This document shows positions 7,861 through 17,155 of a stretch of DNA of 37,719 bases, piece by piece. The DNA comes from Alphaproteobacteria bacterium (GTDB lineage Bacteria; Pseudomonadota; Alphaproteobacteria; Paracaedibacterales; CAITNM01), in contig CANJXJ010000015.1 of assembly GCA_947478955.1 (NCBI GenBank), positions 1-37,719 of the forward strand. Reading direction: 5' to 3'. Numbering within the stretch: position 1 is the first letter of the stretch; each line of letters opens with the position of its first letter. The notes below the pieces were generated by a model. It was given only the letters and a program-made list of their open reading frames with translations, was not told the DNA's origin and did not search any database. A program made the position numbers and the translations under genes.

Positions 7861-8464
7861 GGGTCTGTAACACCTTCAAAAGAATTGATTGGATAACCTC
7901 AGGTAGCGTGGAATGAGCAAAGCTAGTAAGGTACACACCGTCAGTCCCCATAACATACACAACGCTAGTGTGGTTAATCAGATAGTCACTAAATTCTTCT
8001 TTTTTTTCCTTTTTTGCATACACTTTGTATTTGCCCATAGCATCTTGTAGTGCTTCATCTGAGCCTGTCAGCATAATAATATTGGGATCAAAATTTGTAC
8101 TGTAGAGTTTAAGAGTTTCAGTTGTATCACGGGCGGGATCAACGCTTACAAACAGCACAGCTATTTTATCCCGGTCACGGCCTAACCCTTGTAATGCTTT
8201 TGTCATATGTTCCAACGCCATTGGGCATACATCAGGGCAGTAGGTATAGCCGAAATATATTAGCAATATTTTTCCGCGAAATTCAGTGGTTGAACGGGGA
8301 TTTCCAAACTGATCAACTAATGTAAAGTCACCCCCAATTGAGGTGGCTGCCTCTGTAGCATTTTTATGCACTACCCCGGCGGGTTGTTGAAATTTATAGA
8401 GGCCTAAAATGATCCCTAACCCTAGAGCAAGGCCAATAACACCGAATATAATAAATCTTGGCAT
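7838..8464 (-). CDS. SCO1/SenC family copper chaperone
   Basis: SCO proteins deliver copper to, or reduce, the CuA site of cytochrome c oxidase at the periplasmic face of the inner membrane. The 208-residue product begins with one membrane anchor (FIIFGVIGLALGLGIILGLY). A thioredoxin-like fold follows, with the metal-binding motif YCPDVCP (Cys76, Cys80) and the conserved distal histidine in LINHTSVVYV (His165). Length and order fit the family. It is the first gene of a two-gene unit with phaZ, which it overlaps, an uncommon partner. The divergent yraN starts 145 bases away. Confidence 0.93.
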   Translation of the reverse strand: MPRFIIFGVIGLALGLGIILGLYKFQQPAGVVHKNATEAATSIGGDFTLVDQFGNPRSTTEFRGKILLIYFGYTYCPDVCPMALEHMTKALQGLGRDRDKIAVLFVSVDPARDTTETLKLYSTNFDPNIIMLTGSDEALQDAMGKYKVYAKKEKKEEFSDYLINHTSVVYVMGTDGVYLTSFAHSTLPEVIQSILLKVLQTHVSLSSK

Positions 8465-8609
8465 GCATACTTTTTATTTTCCGCCGATGGCTAATGCTAC
8501 ACCTAATAATATTTTGAATGAAGTGGATTGAGAATAATTTGCAAAGATTCTGTAAGCTTCCCCAAATTTCTGTGTCAAAATAAACCATTGCTTGTGCTTT
8601 AGATGAAAA

Positions 8610-8975
8610 TTGGAAAAAACAGATATCACTAGTTATGTTCAAGGCATTCATGCAGAAGCGCGTGCCCTAAAACACCTGGAAAGCCTTGGCATGACCTGTA
8701 TTTCTAAGCGTCTTAAAACTCCTTATGGGGAAATTGATTTGCTAATGAAAGATGCTGAAACCATTGTAGCCGTAGAAGTGAAATATAGAAAAACTTTAGA
8801 CGAAGCTGCTTATAGTATTAGGCCCAACCAGCAAAAACGTATTCAGCACGCCCTTGCGTGGTGGATAAGCAAACACGAGGATTATAGTCAACATCCCCCT
8901 TTCCAACGGTTTGATGTTGTTTTAGTATGTCCAGGAAATGATATAAAGTATTATAAAAATGCATGGATTACCTAA
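8610..8975 (+). CDS. yraN: YraN family protein (UPF0102), predicted nuclease-like fold
   Basis: The 121-residue protein has the family core: G-x-x-AE-x-x-A near the start (GIHAEARALKHLE), then TPYGEIDLLMKDAETIVAVEVKYR. The last segment carries the Asp and the EVK of a PD-(D/E)XK nuclease-like active site. The cellular role is unsettled. The only start in this frame is a TTG at 8610, because a stop lies two codons upstream. An ATG at 8603 is in another frame and stops after nine codons. The 3' end overlaps the BON-domain gene by 17 bases, and these two genes are neighbours in many proteobacteria. Confidence 0.88.
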   Translation: MEKTDITSYVQGIHAEARALKHLESLGMTCISKRLKTPYGEIDLLMKDAETIVAVEVKYRKTLDEAAYSIRPNQQKRIQHALAWWISKHEDYSQHPPFQRFDVVLVCPGNDIKYYKNAWIT

Positions 8976-9675
8976 GTTCCCAACCAACATTATAATCCTA
9001 TCCACATTATTGATGTTAAACGGATGTGTTGCGCCAATTATTATGGGTGGCGCTGCCGCCGCTGGAATGGTGGCAACCCGCGAAAAAGGAATCGGCGGAA
9101 CTGTGTCAGATTCAAATATTTGCACAAAAGTAAAAATGAACTTATATAATTTTAGCTCCGTCTTGCATGCCCAAGTTTCTGTTAGCGTGCAAAACCAAGA
9201 AGTATTGCTAACTGGCGTTGTGCAAGATGCGTCATGGCCCCAAGAAGCTGAGCGTCTTGCAAAAAGTGTTGAGGGTGTGAAGAACGTGATTAATAACATT
9301 GAAACCGAAGGCGAAGAAGGCCTGGGGTCAATGACCAGTGATAGTTGGATTACAACCCGTATTCGATCAAGTTTATTGTTTGAGAAAGATCTGTATTCAT
9401 TAAACTACACCATTGAAACGGTAAATGGCGTGGTGTACCTAACGGGCATTGGGCAGGATGAAGCGGAAATTAATCGGGTGGCAGAAGTTGCCCGAAATGT
9501 TGGTGGCGTCAAAAAAGTGGTTAGCCATGTAAAGGTTAAGGGACAAGAAGATGCGCCGGCTCCTGCTACGGATGATGCTGTTACGGAGGTTTCAACAGAG
9601 GTTGCGCCGGTGGATCCTTTGGCTGATGCACCTATTAGCCAAGAAAGCACGGGTACGGAAGAAGACCGAGGATAA
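8959..9675 (+). CDS. BON-domain lipoprotein (DolP/OsmY-like)
   Basis: The N-terminus is a lipoprotein signal, IIILSTLLMLNGC with the lipid-attachment Cys23, so the protein is probably outer-membrane anchored and periplasmic. Two BON domains follow at about residues 50-115 (DSNICTKVKMNL to GVKNVINNIE) and 127-194 (DSWITTRIRSSLLFEKDL to VKKVVSHVKV), each with the central glycine strand (VLLTGVV, VYLTGIG). BON domains bind phospholipid surfaces. The C-terminal tail of about 40 residues is acidic and Ala/Thr/Pro-rich. The layout resembles E. coli DolP, which maintains outer-membrane integrity. The gene ends two bases from the convergent polyprenyl synthase gene. Confidence 0.88.
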   Translation: MHGLPKFPTNIIILSTLLMLNGCVAPIIMGGAAAAGMVATREKGIGGTVSDSNICTKVKMNLYNFSSVLHAQVSVSVQNQEVLLTGVVQDASWPQEAERLAKSVEGVKNVINNIETEGEEGLGSMTSDSWITTRIRSSLLFEKDLYSLNYTIETVNGVVYLTGIGQDEAEINRVAEVARNVGGVKKVVSHVKVKGQEDAPAPATDDAVTEVSTEVAPVDPLADAPISQESTGTEEDRG

Positions 9676-9676
9676 T

Positions 9677-10669
9677 TTAGAGAGCAAATTTTCCTAAAAA
9701 TGACTCAACCAACAAATGCAGCATATCTGCGGTTGGTGAATGAAACGGCTGCAATGCTTTCTGTGCTTCTTGAGCGTATAATTTGGCTACCGCGGCTGAT
9801 TGCTTGAAAGCATCAAAGTCGTGAAGTCGTTGTAGCGCATCACCGAATTTATCCTCATTATTTGCTTTACTTCTATCAAAAGCGTTGTGCCAAAAATCTT
9901 TATCTGCATCTGCCTGATAAGCAAGCAAAACAGGAAAAGTGACTTTGCCTTCGCGAAAATCATCGCCTACTAGTTTTCCACGAGTTTCATCGGTGTAATC
10001 AAGAATGTCATCCATGATTTGATACATTAATCCAAAGTATTTACCGAATTCGTGTAAGGAATGTGCGGTTTCATCATTCGCACCTCCTGACAAAGCACCC
10101 AATTGGCAAGAAGCTGCAAAAAGTGTTGACGTTTTATACTCAATAATTTTTAAATATTCCTCGATGCTTAGATCCAAAGAATTAATACACCTTAGTTGGG
10201 TGACTTCTCCCTCACTAATTTTTGAGGAGGCGCATGCTAAAATATCTAGAAATTTAATATTTCCGCTTTTTACCATGAGCTCAAAAGCCCGAGCAAAAAG
10301 AAAGTCACCCACTAAAATACTTGGCTTATTTCCCCAGCATAGATTAGCGGTTTGTTTCCCGCGACGTAAGCACGACTCATCAATAACATCATCATGCAAA
10401 AGCGTAGCAACGTGTATTAATTCGACTGCTGCCGCTAAGTAAAAACTATTTTGAACAACAGCGCCTGCTAATTGACTTGATACTAAACACAAAAGAGGAC
10501 GTAAACGTTTTCCTCCTGCAGATATTAAAGTCGCAGCAATAGACTTAATCAGCGGTTCGCTTGCTGAAATGTTATCAAAAATAATGTTATCTACTTGTTG
10601 CAAGCCACTGTGGAAGTCATTTTTTAAATGGTACAAAGGCTCTAACACAATTTGGGATTCTTGTAACAA
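9677..10669 (-). CDS. ispB: Polyprenyl diphosphate synthase (octaprenyl/decaprenyl type, quinone side chain)
   Basis: The enzyme elongates isopentenyl units to the long chain attached to ubiquinone. Both aspartate-rich motifs of trans-prenyltransferases are present: LLHDDVIDES with RRG after it, and GLMYQIMDDILDYT. GGKRLRPLL is the substrate-binding segment. At 330 residues the length is normal. The product chain length (C40 or C50) cannot be read from the sequence. The frame begins with a TTG at 10669 because no ATG is available near the conserved N-terminus. It supplies quinone for the bc1 complex encoded at 24928-27456. Confidence 0.93.
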   Translation of the reverse strand: MLQESQIVLEPLYHLKNDFHSGLQQVDNIIFDNISASEPLIKSIAATLISAGGKRLRPLLCLVSSQLAGAVVQNSFYLAAAVELIHVATLLHDDVIDESCLRRGKQTANLCWGNKPSILVGDFLFARAFELMVKSGNIKFLDILACASSKISEGEVTQLRCINSLDLSIEEYLKIIEYKTSTLFAASCQLGALSGGANDETAHSLHEFGKYFGLMYQIMDDILDYTDETRGKLVGDDFREGKVTFPVLLAYQADADKDFWHNAFDRSKANNEDKFGDALQRLHDFDAFKQSAAVAKLYAQEAQKALQPFHSPTADMLHLLVESFLGKFAL

Positions 10670-10678
10670 ATCGGCCTA

Positions 10679-10706
10679 TTCAAACTATAGTAATTTCCAG
10701 TATAAT
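10679..10706 (+). promoter_or_regulatory. predicted sigma-70 promoter for the trmN6 operon
   Basis: TTCAAA (10679-10684) and TATAAT (10701-10706, perfect) are separated by 16 bases. The GTG start of the methyltransferase gene is 34 bases downstream. The site lies in the 70-base gap between divergent genes and would drive the plus-strand run of genes. Confidence 0.5.
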
Positions 10707-10739
10707 TTAGCCTGTTTAACATGTCCCGGATAGTATTTT

Positions 10740-11522
10740 GTGCAAGCACTTTTAGATAATCCAGAAGAAAATACCCATACAGAAGATTCTCTTTTAGGCG
10801 GGCGGATCGTTATACGCCAGCCAATACAAGGGTATCGCGTAGCTATTGATCCTTTATTATTATCTGCAGCAATTGTTGTAGAGCCAGGTGAGAGCATTTT
10901 AGATGTTGGCGCGGGTGTGGGTGCTGCGGCTTTGTGTCTTTCTGTGCGTTTCCCTTATTGCCGAGTGATGGGCATTGAACGCCAAAAAGATTTAGTAAGA
11001 TTAGCTACTGATAATATCCGCTTAAATAACCTTAGGGAGCGAGTTGAAATACTTCATGGGGACCTGCAAAGCCCACCTCCACGATTAGCTGCAGGGAGCT
11101 ACGCCCAAGTTATATCAAACCCGCCTTACTTTGAAGCTAATCGAGGCCGCTTATCTCCGGTTGTATCAAAGTCGCTTAGCAATCATGAAGAATCAGCGGA
11201 CATGGAATCGTGGCTAAAATTTTGTCTTTTAATGTTAAGACCTTTAGGGAAGCTCACATTTATTTGTCGCGCAGATATGCTTGATCGACTTTTAAGCTTA
11301 TTTTATGGAAAAGTCGGGGATATCAGTGTTTTTCCTTTATGGCCTGCGCATGCAAAATCAGCAAAGCGTGTGATTGTTCAAGGAATAAAGGGCTCAAAGG
11401 GAGGACTAACTCTTTTGAATGGTATGTGTCTACATAATGAAGACGGTTCATTCACCCAGGCGGCAGATGCTATTTTGCGCAATGGCGATTCTCTATCTTT
11501 GGATCCGTTAAGCGCATCATGA
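10740..11522 (+). CDS. tRNA1(Val) (adenine(37)-N6)-methyltransferase-like (TrmN6/YfiC family)
   Basis: This is a class I SAM-dependent methyltransferase. Motif I is ILDVGAGVGAAALCLS (about residues 53-68), and the acidic end of strand 2 is MGIERQ. The N6-adenine motif NPPYF lies in VISNPPYFEANRG at about residue 121. The N-terminal GGRIVIRQP...GYRVAIDPLLL block is characteristic of the YfiC/TrmN6 group. The length (260) fits. The start is a GTG at 10740. The stop overlaps the ATG of the next gene (ATGA), so translation is probably coupled. Exact tRNA target is inferred from family membership. Confidence 0.85.
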   Translation: MQALLDNPEENTHTEDSLLGGRIVIRQPIQGYRVAIDPLLLSAAIVVEPGESILDVGAGVGAAALCLSVRFPYCRVMGIERQKDLVRLATDNIRLNNLRERVEILHGDLQSPPPRLAAGSYAQVISNPPYFEANRGRLSPVVSKSLSNHEESADMESWLKFCLLMLRPLGKLTFICRADMLDRLLSLFYGKVGDISVFPLWPAHAKSAKRVIVQGIKGSKGGLTLLNGMCLHNEDGSFTQAADAILRNGDSLSLDPLSAS

Positions 11523-12499
11523 ATTTTTTGATTCCTGTTTGGTTAATTTCTGCATTATTTTCTGCAGTGCTATTTTTTATTTGGAAGAAAATTGGAATAC
11601 GTGATATTCCAAGCTACCGTTCTTCTCATTCAACAGCGATACCAACCGCTGGCGGCATCTGTATTAGTTTTGTTTTTTTAAGCTTTTTTATAAGTAAGCA
11701 CATTGGCTTGATTCTTTTTGAACAGCTTCCTTATGCGTTTATAGTCGGGTTTATGATCCTTACTGTTATTGGTTTTATTGACGATTGGAAAGAACTAAAC
11801 TATAAAACCAGGTTGCTTAGTCATGTGCTTGCCGTAGGATTAATCTTAGCGCAGCAACCATTAAGCCCAGTTGAATATATTCTTTGGTTTTTTATAGGGG
11901 TTGGCTTAGTGAATGCTTGCAACTTCTTAGATGGGCTAAATGGGTTACTAACCAGTCAATGGTTATTAACAGTTGGCTTTTTATTAAGTGCTTTTGCGCC
12001 GATGAATAGCCTTTTTTGGATTTTATGGATTTCAACATTAGTATATTTGTTCTTTAATTTTCCGAAGGCACGCATTTTTATTGGAGATACAGGCAGTACA
12101 ATTTTGGGCTTCTCTTATTTTGCTCTCATTTTTACTTTAGCCCCCAATCAACCAGACTTTCCTACTTTTTTTGTTCCTCATGATAGTTTTGTCATGTTTT
12201 CCTTATTTCCGCTTGGTTTTGCTTGGGGCGATATAGCTTTCACTCTTGCCAGAAGATTTATACAAAAACGTTCAGTAACAGCATCATTCGGTGATTATGG
12301 ATTTCACTATGAAGCTAAATTTTTTCAGAGCCATTCAATAGTTACCCTTTTATACGTAGCGCTTAATTGCCTATTGACCTTTGGGGCCGCATCTTTGTTT
12401 TTTAATCATCAGCACATTTTTTTAATAAGTTGTCTTTATGGGGTTGTGCAAATTTTCCATTGGATGTTTATTTACCGCTTATCTACAAAGCAAGAGTAA
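11519..12499 (+). CDS. Undecaprenyl-phosphate glycosyl-1-phosphate transferase, MraY/WecA family
   Basis: Members of glycosyltransferase family 4 load an N-acetyl-sugar phosphate onto the lipid carrier at the cytoplasmic face of the membrane. The protein has about ten hydrophobic segments. The family motifs are present: RSSHSTAIPTAGG near residue 37, GFIDDWKELNYKTRL near 83, ACNFLDGLNGL near 138 and ARIFIGDTGS near 181. The HSSHSTxxPTAGG form and the 326-residue length point to the WecA/WbpL branch that begins O-antigen or related glycan synthesis, rather than MraY itself. It follows the methyltransferase gene with a four-base overlap. Confidence 0.87.
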   Translation: MNFLIPVWLISALFSAVLFFIWKKIGIRDIPSYRSSHSTAIPTAGGICISFVFLSFFISKHIGLILFEQLPYAFIVGFMILTVIGFIDDWKELNYKTRLLSHVLAVGLILAQQPLSPVEYILWFFIGVGLVNACNFLDGLNGLLTSQWLLTVGFLLSAFAPMNSLFWILWISTLVYLFFNFPKARIFIGDTGSTILGFSYFALIFTLAPNQPDFPTFFVPHDSFVMFSLFPLGFAWGDIAFTLARRFIQKRSVTASFGDYGFHYEAKFFQSHSIVTLLYVALNCLLTFGAASLFFNHQHIFLISCLYGVVQIFHWMFIYRLSTKQE

Positions 12500-12634
12500 T
12501 TTTGAAATTCTGAAGGGCGATTTTTTAAAATATATTTCAATATTATTCTATTCATATATTTCAGTTGGATTTTATTTGTTTTTTTCACCTAAATAATATA
12601 CAATTCAATTTTGAAACAATTTGAAATCTAGAAA

Positions 12635-14458
12635 ATGCAACTTCGTAACATTGCTATTATAGCGCACGTTGACCATGGTAAAACAACTCTGGTCGATAAC
12701 CTTTTAAAACAAAGCGGTACGTTCCGCGCTAACCAGCATGTTGCAGAACGTGCCATGGATAGTAATGACCTTGAGCGCGAGCGCGGCATTACAATTTTAG
12801 CAAAATGTACATCCCTAAACTGGAATGATTTCCGCATTAATATTGTTGATACTCCGGGGCACGCTGATTTCGGTGGTGAAGTTGAGCGCATTTTAAGTAT
12901 GGTTGATGGCGTGGTTATTTTGGTAGATGCTGCTGAAGGTCCATTGCCACAAACAAAATTCGTGCTTGGAAAAGCGTTGAAGTTAGGGCTGCGACCAATT
13001 GTGGTTGTTAACAAAATTGACCGTCAAGATGCTCGTCCAGAAGAAGTGCTTAACGAAATTTTTGATTTATTTGTTGCAATGGATGCATCTGATGAGCAGT
13101 TAGATTTTCCAATATTGTATGCGTCTGGAAGAAATGGTTGGGCCATACGTGAGTTAGGGGAGCCACAAGAAACCTTGACGCCTATGTTTGAAGTTATTAC
13201 AAGTCATGTTCCAGCGCCTAAGCAGAAAGCTGAAGGCCCATTTTCTATGCTAGTGACGACATTAGAATATGATCCTTATCTTGGAAGAATTCTAACCGGT
13301 CGTGTTGAAACTGGTAGTATAAAAGTAAACACGCCAATTCGTGTGCTAGGTCAAACAGGAGAACAGGTTGAGCAAGGGCGCATTGCAAAGCTCTTAAGTT
13401 TCCGTGGGTTAGAGCGAATTGCGGTTGATGAAGCGCAAGCAGGTGATATTATTGCCGTTGCAGGTCTTGAAAAAAGTACGGTGGCTGATACCATTTGTGC
13501 TTTAGAAGTAACACAGCCAATCAAAGCTCAACCAATTGACCCGCCAACGTTGGCGATGACATTTTCAATCAATGACTCTCCACTTGCAGGACAAGAAGGT
13601 ACAAAGCTTACATCACGCGTGCTTCGTGATCGCCTATTGCGCGAATCTGAAGGTAACGTTGCTATTCGTATTACTGAGAGTACAGATCGCGATGCTTTTG
13701 AAGTGGCTGGTCGCGGAGAGCTTCAGCTTGGTGTATTAATTGAAACCATGCGACGAGAAGGTTTTGAGCTATCGATCAGTCGCCCACGCGTTTTATACAA
13801 AACTGATGAAGAGACAGGCCAAAAACTAGAGCCTATTGAAGAAATTGTTATCGATGTGGATGAAGAATACGTAGGTACGGTTGTTGAATCGTTAAGCCTG
13901 CGTAAGGCTGAAATGAAAGATATGTTCCCATCAGGGGGCGGGAAAACTCGTATCGTTTTCCATGGACCTTCTCGTGGTCTTATTGGTTTTCATGGGCAAT
14001 TCCTTACAATTACCCGCGGCACTGGTGTGATGAACCGTTTATTTCATGGATATGCCCCATTTAAAGGTGTTATTGAAGGGCGCGCGAACGGCGTGCTTAT
14101 TTCAAACGGTACCGGTGAAGCCGTTGGGTATGCGTTATGGAAGCTTGAAGATCGTGGTATTATGTTCGTTGAACATGGCACAAAGGTTTATGAAGGCATG
14201 ATTATTGGTGAAAATAACCGTGATAATGATCTTGAAATAAACCCTTTAAGGTCAAAGCAACTTACCAATGTGCGTGCTTCTGGAAAAGACGAAGCAATTC
14301 GTTTGGTTCCTCCTAAGGTTATGACTCTAGAGCAAGCAATTACTTATATTGAAGAAGATGAGCGCGTTGAAGTAACGCCAAAATCAATTCGTATTCGTAA
14401 AGCAATTCTAGATCCTAATGATCGTAAAAAATTTGAAAAGTCACGTAACAATTCATGA
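12635..14458 (+). CDS. typA: Translational GTPase TypA/BipA
   Basis: TypA is a ribosome-binding GTPase of the EF-G type that aids 50S assembly and stress adaptation. The product has exactly 607 residues, as in E. coli. G motifs are visible: [10 protein letters not shown] (G1), RGITI (G2), DTPGHADF (G3), NKIDRQDA (G4). These are followed by the EF-G-like domains III/V and the TypA-specific C-terminal domain ([35 protein letters not shown]). The 135-base AT-rich gap upstream probably carries its own promoter. The stop overlaps the ATG of the ccmB-like gene. Confidence 0.98.
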   Translation: MQLRNIAIIAHVDHGKTTLVDNLLKQSGTFRANQHVAERAMDSNDLERERGITILAKCTSLNWNDFRINIVDTPGHADFGGEVERILSMVDGVVILVDAAEGPLPQTKFVLGKALKLGLRPIVVVNKIDRQDARPEEVLNEIFDLFVAMDASDEQLDFPILYASGRNGWAIRELGEPQETLTPMFEVITSHVPAPKQKAEGPFSMLVTTLEYDPYLGRILTGRVETGSIKVNTPIRVLGQTGEQVEQGRIAKLLSFRGLERIAVDEAQAGDIIAVAGLEKSTVADTICALEVTQPIKAQPIDPPTLAMTFSINDSPLAGQEGTKLTSRVLRDRLLRESEGNVAIRITESTDRDAFEVAGRGELQLGVLIETMRREGFELSISRPRVLYKTDEETGQKLEPIEEIVIDVDEEYVGTVVESLSLRKAEMKDMFPSGGGKTRIVFHGPSRGLIGFHGQFLTITRGTGVMNRLFHGYAPFKGVIEGRANGVLISNGTGEAVGYALWKLEDRGIMFVEHGTKVYEGMIIGENNRDNDLEINPLRSKQLTNVRASGKDEAIRLVPPKVMTLEQAITYIEEDERVEVTPKSIRIRKAILDPNDRKKFEKSRNNS

Positions 14459-15030
14459 CCTTTTATGGGGCTTGCAAAATTTCATTGTTGGCGCAACGCT
14501 CGCAAATTTTTGTAGCCCCACTTCTTTTTCTGTGGATATTCATTGTTCATTATTTTCTAGGGGTTTCGGTTGTGCCGGTTACCCTACTGCTAACAGGGGC
14601 AATTATTGTTGTCTACCAACAATTTAATGCGCATGTTGAAGATATAGCAGATGGATTTTTTGACCACTGCCGTTTTAATGGCTTTCATCCGTTTAGATAT
14701 GCTTGGGCTAAATCTATTAGCATAGGGATTAATACTCTTTTTCCAATGGCTTTAATGTTGTTGATTTTGGGGACAGACTTTGTACAAACATTCCTTATAT
14801 TTTCACAGTGGGGAATTTTAAGTATTTGCATTGCATGTGCTCTTGCATTCTCTGATGCTTCAACACCGTTGAAATTACTTTTAGGGTGGCTTCCCTTACT
14901 AACAGCGCCTTTTATATTTTTGGTGGATTTTTTACATAATATGAACGGAAATAGTCTGCTCATTTTGTTAGGATGTGATATCATTTTAATAAGCACTCTT
15001 TGTATCCCGTTTGTCTTTCGTAAAAGTTAA
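14455..15030 (+). CDS. CcmB-like heme exporter membrane subunit
   Basis: The 191-residue protein has about six hydrophobic segments. The part after the second one, FNAHVEDIADGFFDHCRFNG followed by a WAKSISIGIN helix, follows the CcmB pattern of an acidic D-x-x-DG stretch and then an AK-x-x-x helix. CcmB (about 220 residues) pairs with the ATPase CcmA in cytochrome c maturation. A CcmA-like gene exists at 21821 rather than next door. The ATG overlaps the typA stop by four bases. The sequence is divergent, so the name rests on layout and weak motifs; an unrelated small membrane protein remains possible. Confidence 0.6.
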   Translation: MTFYGACKISLLAQRSQIFVAPLLFLWIFIVHYFLGVSVVPVTLLLTGAIIVVYQQFNAHVEDIADGFFDHCRFNGFHPFRYAWAKSISIGINTLFPMALMLLILGTDFVQTFLIFSQWGILSICIACALAFSDASTPLKLLLGWLPLLTAPFIFLVDFLHNMNGNSLLILLGCDIILISTLCIPFVFRKS

Positions 15031-15039
15031 GAGTAGAAA

Positions 15040-15993
15040 ATGTTCTTTTTAGCCCCTAAATTTTGGCGGCAAAACAATATGTTGAGCCGTCTTCTTCAGC
15101 CTGCTGCCTGGGGATATGAATGCATAAGCTTGTGGTATGGAAAACGTACTAAAACCCAAAAAGTTTCAGTTCCTGTTATTTGTGTTGGCAACCTAGTTAT
15201 GGGTGGGGCAGGAAAGACGCCTACAGTTTTGGCTCTGGTTGATGTGTTAAAAAAAATGGATCACTCTCCTCATATTTTAAGTAGAGGATACGGAGCTGTA
15301 ATTAAAGATTCTATTTTGGTTAATTCTAAAAAACATACCTATTTACAAGTGGGTGATGAAGCACTACTCCTGGCCGAAAAAGCGCCAACTTGGGCCGGGC
15401 AAGATCGGGTGCTTTCAGCGAAGCTTGCCATTAGTCACGGAGCAAGTGTAATTATCATGGATGATGGGTTGCAAAATAATAGCCTGCATAAAGATTTAAG
15501 TTTGTTGGTGGTTGATACGTTGCAAGGATTTGGTAATGGTCGCGTTTTCCCAGCTGGGCCACTGCGTGAATCACCACACCGAGGAGTGCGAAAATCCAGT
15601 ATGACCATCGCTATTGGCAATGGCGATTTACCAAAAGGAATTCCTGAAGCAACTCGTGCTCATATGCGTGCAGTTGATGAAGTTTGCCCCAGGCCAGTAA
15701 TTGCATTTGCTGGACTTGGATATCCTGAAAAATTCAACCGAACTCTGCAAGACTATGGGTTTGAAGTTAAACGCTTTATTCCGTTTCCAGATCATCATCC
15801 TTATACCATTCCTGAATTGGAACGTTTGTTAAAAATAGCAACACGACGAAAAATTGATTTAATAACAACTGCTAAAGATTTTCTGCGTATACCAGAGCGC
15901 TTTAAAAAGAAGGTTTTTGCGTTCAATGTTAATTTGGAATTTGAGGAACCAGAGAAAGTCCATGAGCTGATAGCAGCTAAATTACGAAGCTAA
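15040..15993 (+). CDS. lpxK: Tetraacyldisaccharide 4'-kinase
   Basis: LpxK phosphorylates the 4' position of the lipid A disaccharide at the inner membrane. The P-loop follows family form: VICVGNLVMGGAGKTPTVLA at about residues 46-65. The second conserved block is MDDGLQNNSLHKDL near residue 140, and NGRVFPAGPLRE near 166 is diagnostic. The late FPDHHPYT segment is also conserved. The length of 317 is normal. It starts ten bases after the ccmB-like gene. It shows that the organism makes lipid A with a phosphorylated disaccharide. Confidence 0.95.
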   Translation: MFFLAPKFWRQNNMLSRLLQPAAWGYECISLWYGKRTKTQKVSVPVICVGNLVMGGAGKTPTVLALVDVLKKMDHSPHILSRGYGAVIKDSILVNSKKHTYLQVGDEALLLAEKAPTWAGQDRVLSAKLAISHGASVIIMDDGLQNNSLHKDLSLLVVDTLQGFGNGRVFPAGPLRESPHRGVRKSSMTIAIGNGDLPKGIPEATRAHMRAVDEVCPRPVIAFAGLGYPEKFNRTLQDYGFEVKRFIPFPDHHPYTIPELERLLKIATRRKIDLITTAKDFLRIPERFKKKVFAFNVNLEFEEPEKVHELIAAKLRS

Positions 15994-16057
15994 TATTGGT
16001 AAACCTTAAGAATATTCAGTACAATGGGGCCAACGTCCCGTTAGTTTCAAAGATCTT

Positions 16058-17146
16058 ATGTTTAAAATTCTCATTTGTATTGGATTATCTGTTCTATATG
16101 CCTCCCAAAAAACTGAAAATGCCGCTTCTGCAAGTGTTTCGCATCAAAAGGGTAATATTATTCTTGGTAAATCCCCTACTATCACAACTAACCCAGATTA
16201 CGCCAAAGTTAAGGGTGGACAAAATCTTACAACCGATGCAGATATTGATGAAGTTGCGGCGCAAAAGGTTGCAAATAATTATCAAATCAAGGATTTTCAA
16301 AATTGGTTAAAAATTGATAGAAAGATAAATCTGGGTTTATTGCTCAGTCGTCTTACTATTATATTGATAATATTTGCTTTGATATGGAAAGCTATCAACA
16401 GCTTTACTGTACGTTTTGTTGGTTCAGTTATAAAGCGCACCCATAAGCACCAAGAATATACAGACGTACAATCACTCGCTAATACTGCAGGGCCTATCTT
16501 AAATTCTATTCTCCGCTGGGTTTTGATATGCATTGCATTCTTAATTGTGTTAACAGAAATCGGTTTTGATATTATGCCTATCATTTCTATTTTTGGTGTT
16601 TTAGGATTAGCCATTTCAATAGGCGCGCAAACCTTAGTGAAGGATATTATTTCAGGGGTTCTAACATTATTTGAAGGTATTGTTTCCGTTGGTGAAATTG
16701 TAGAGCTTAATGGAAATATTGGAACTATCGAGGGAATGTCGCTTAGAGCTATTGAGTTTCGCCATACCAATGGAACAATACAAGTAGTATCCTTTTCCGA
16801 GATTAACAGTTTGATTAACTTGTCTAGGGATTATTCTATATGCAGTATCGTTGTGCCTGTTAGCCACGAGGCTGATATACAAAAAGTTGAAGATACATAT
16901 ATAGATGTTTTTAATAACTTAAAAGCAAATGACGAATGGAAAAATGAAATTATTAGCGACATTGAAGTTACAGGAGTTCTTTCTATCACCGAAACGGCTG
17001 TTTATATTAGGGCGTCTATGCGTGTAAAGCCTGATCCTTATGATCTTTTTGGTCAAGAATTTCGCAAACAACTTTTTATGCAAATGAAAGAGCGCAAGAT
17101 TCCAGCGCCAAAATTTGCTAATGTCATGCTTGAGAATGAAAGATAG
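16058..17146 (+). CDS. MscS-family mechanosensitive ion channel
   Basis: The 362-residue protein has a signal-peptide-like N-terminus, a polar periplasmic stretch of about 75 residues, and then three membrane segments (about 100-120, 155-175 and 180-215). The pore helix and following beta domain carry the MscS signature: FGVLGLAISIGAQTLVKD, then GIVSVGEIVELNGNIGTIE and SLRAIEFRHTNGTIQVV. Such channels release solutes on hypo-osmotic shock. The gene starts 64 bases after lpxK and ends nine bases before the next start. Confidence 0.92.
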   Translation: MFKILICIGLSVLYASQKTENAASASVSHQKGNIILGKSPTITTNPDYAKVKGGQNLTTDADIDEVAAQKVANNYQIKDFQNWLKIDRKINLGLLLSRLTIILIIFALIWKAINSFTVRFVGSVIKRTHKHQEYTDVQSLANTAGPILNSILRWVLICIAFLIVLTEIGFDIMPIISIFGVLGLAISIGAQTLVKDIISGVLTLFEGIVSVGEIVELNGNIGTIEGMSLRAIEFRHTNGTIQVVSFSEINSLINLSRDYSICSIVVPVSHEADIQKVEDTYIDVFNNLKANDEWKNEIISDIEVTGVLSITETAVYIRASMRVKPDPYDLFGQEFRKQLFMQMKERKIPAPKFANVMLENER

Positions 17147-17155
17147 GAGGTACTT

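Noticed and set aside
8394-8651. 85-codon frame on the minus strand upstream of sco
   Set aside because: It covers the divergent promoter gap and overlaps both yraN and sco out of frame. Its composition is non-protein-like and there is no ribosome-binding site.
16297-16770. 157-codon open frame on the minus strand
   Set aside because: It lies wholly antisense to the MscS gene, whose motifs are clear.
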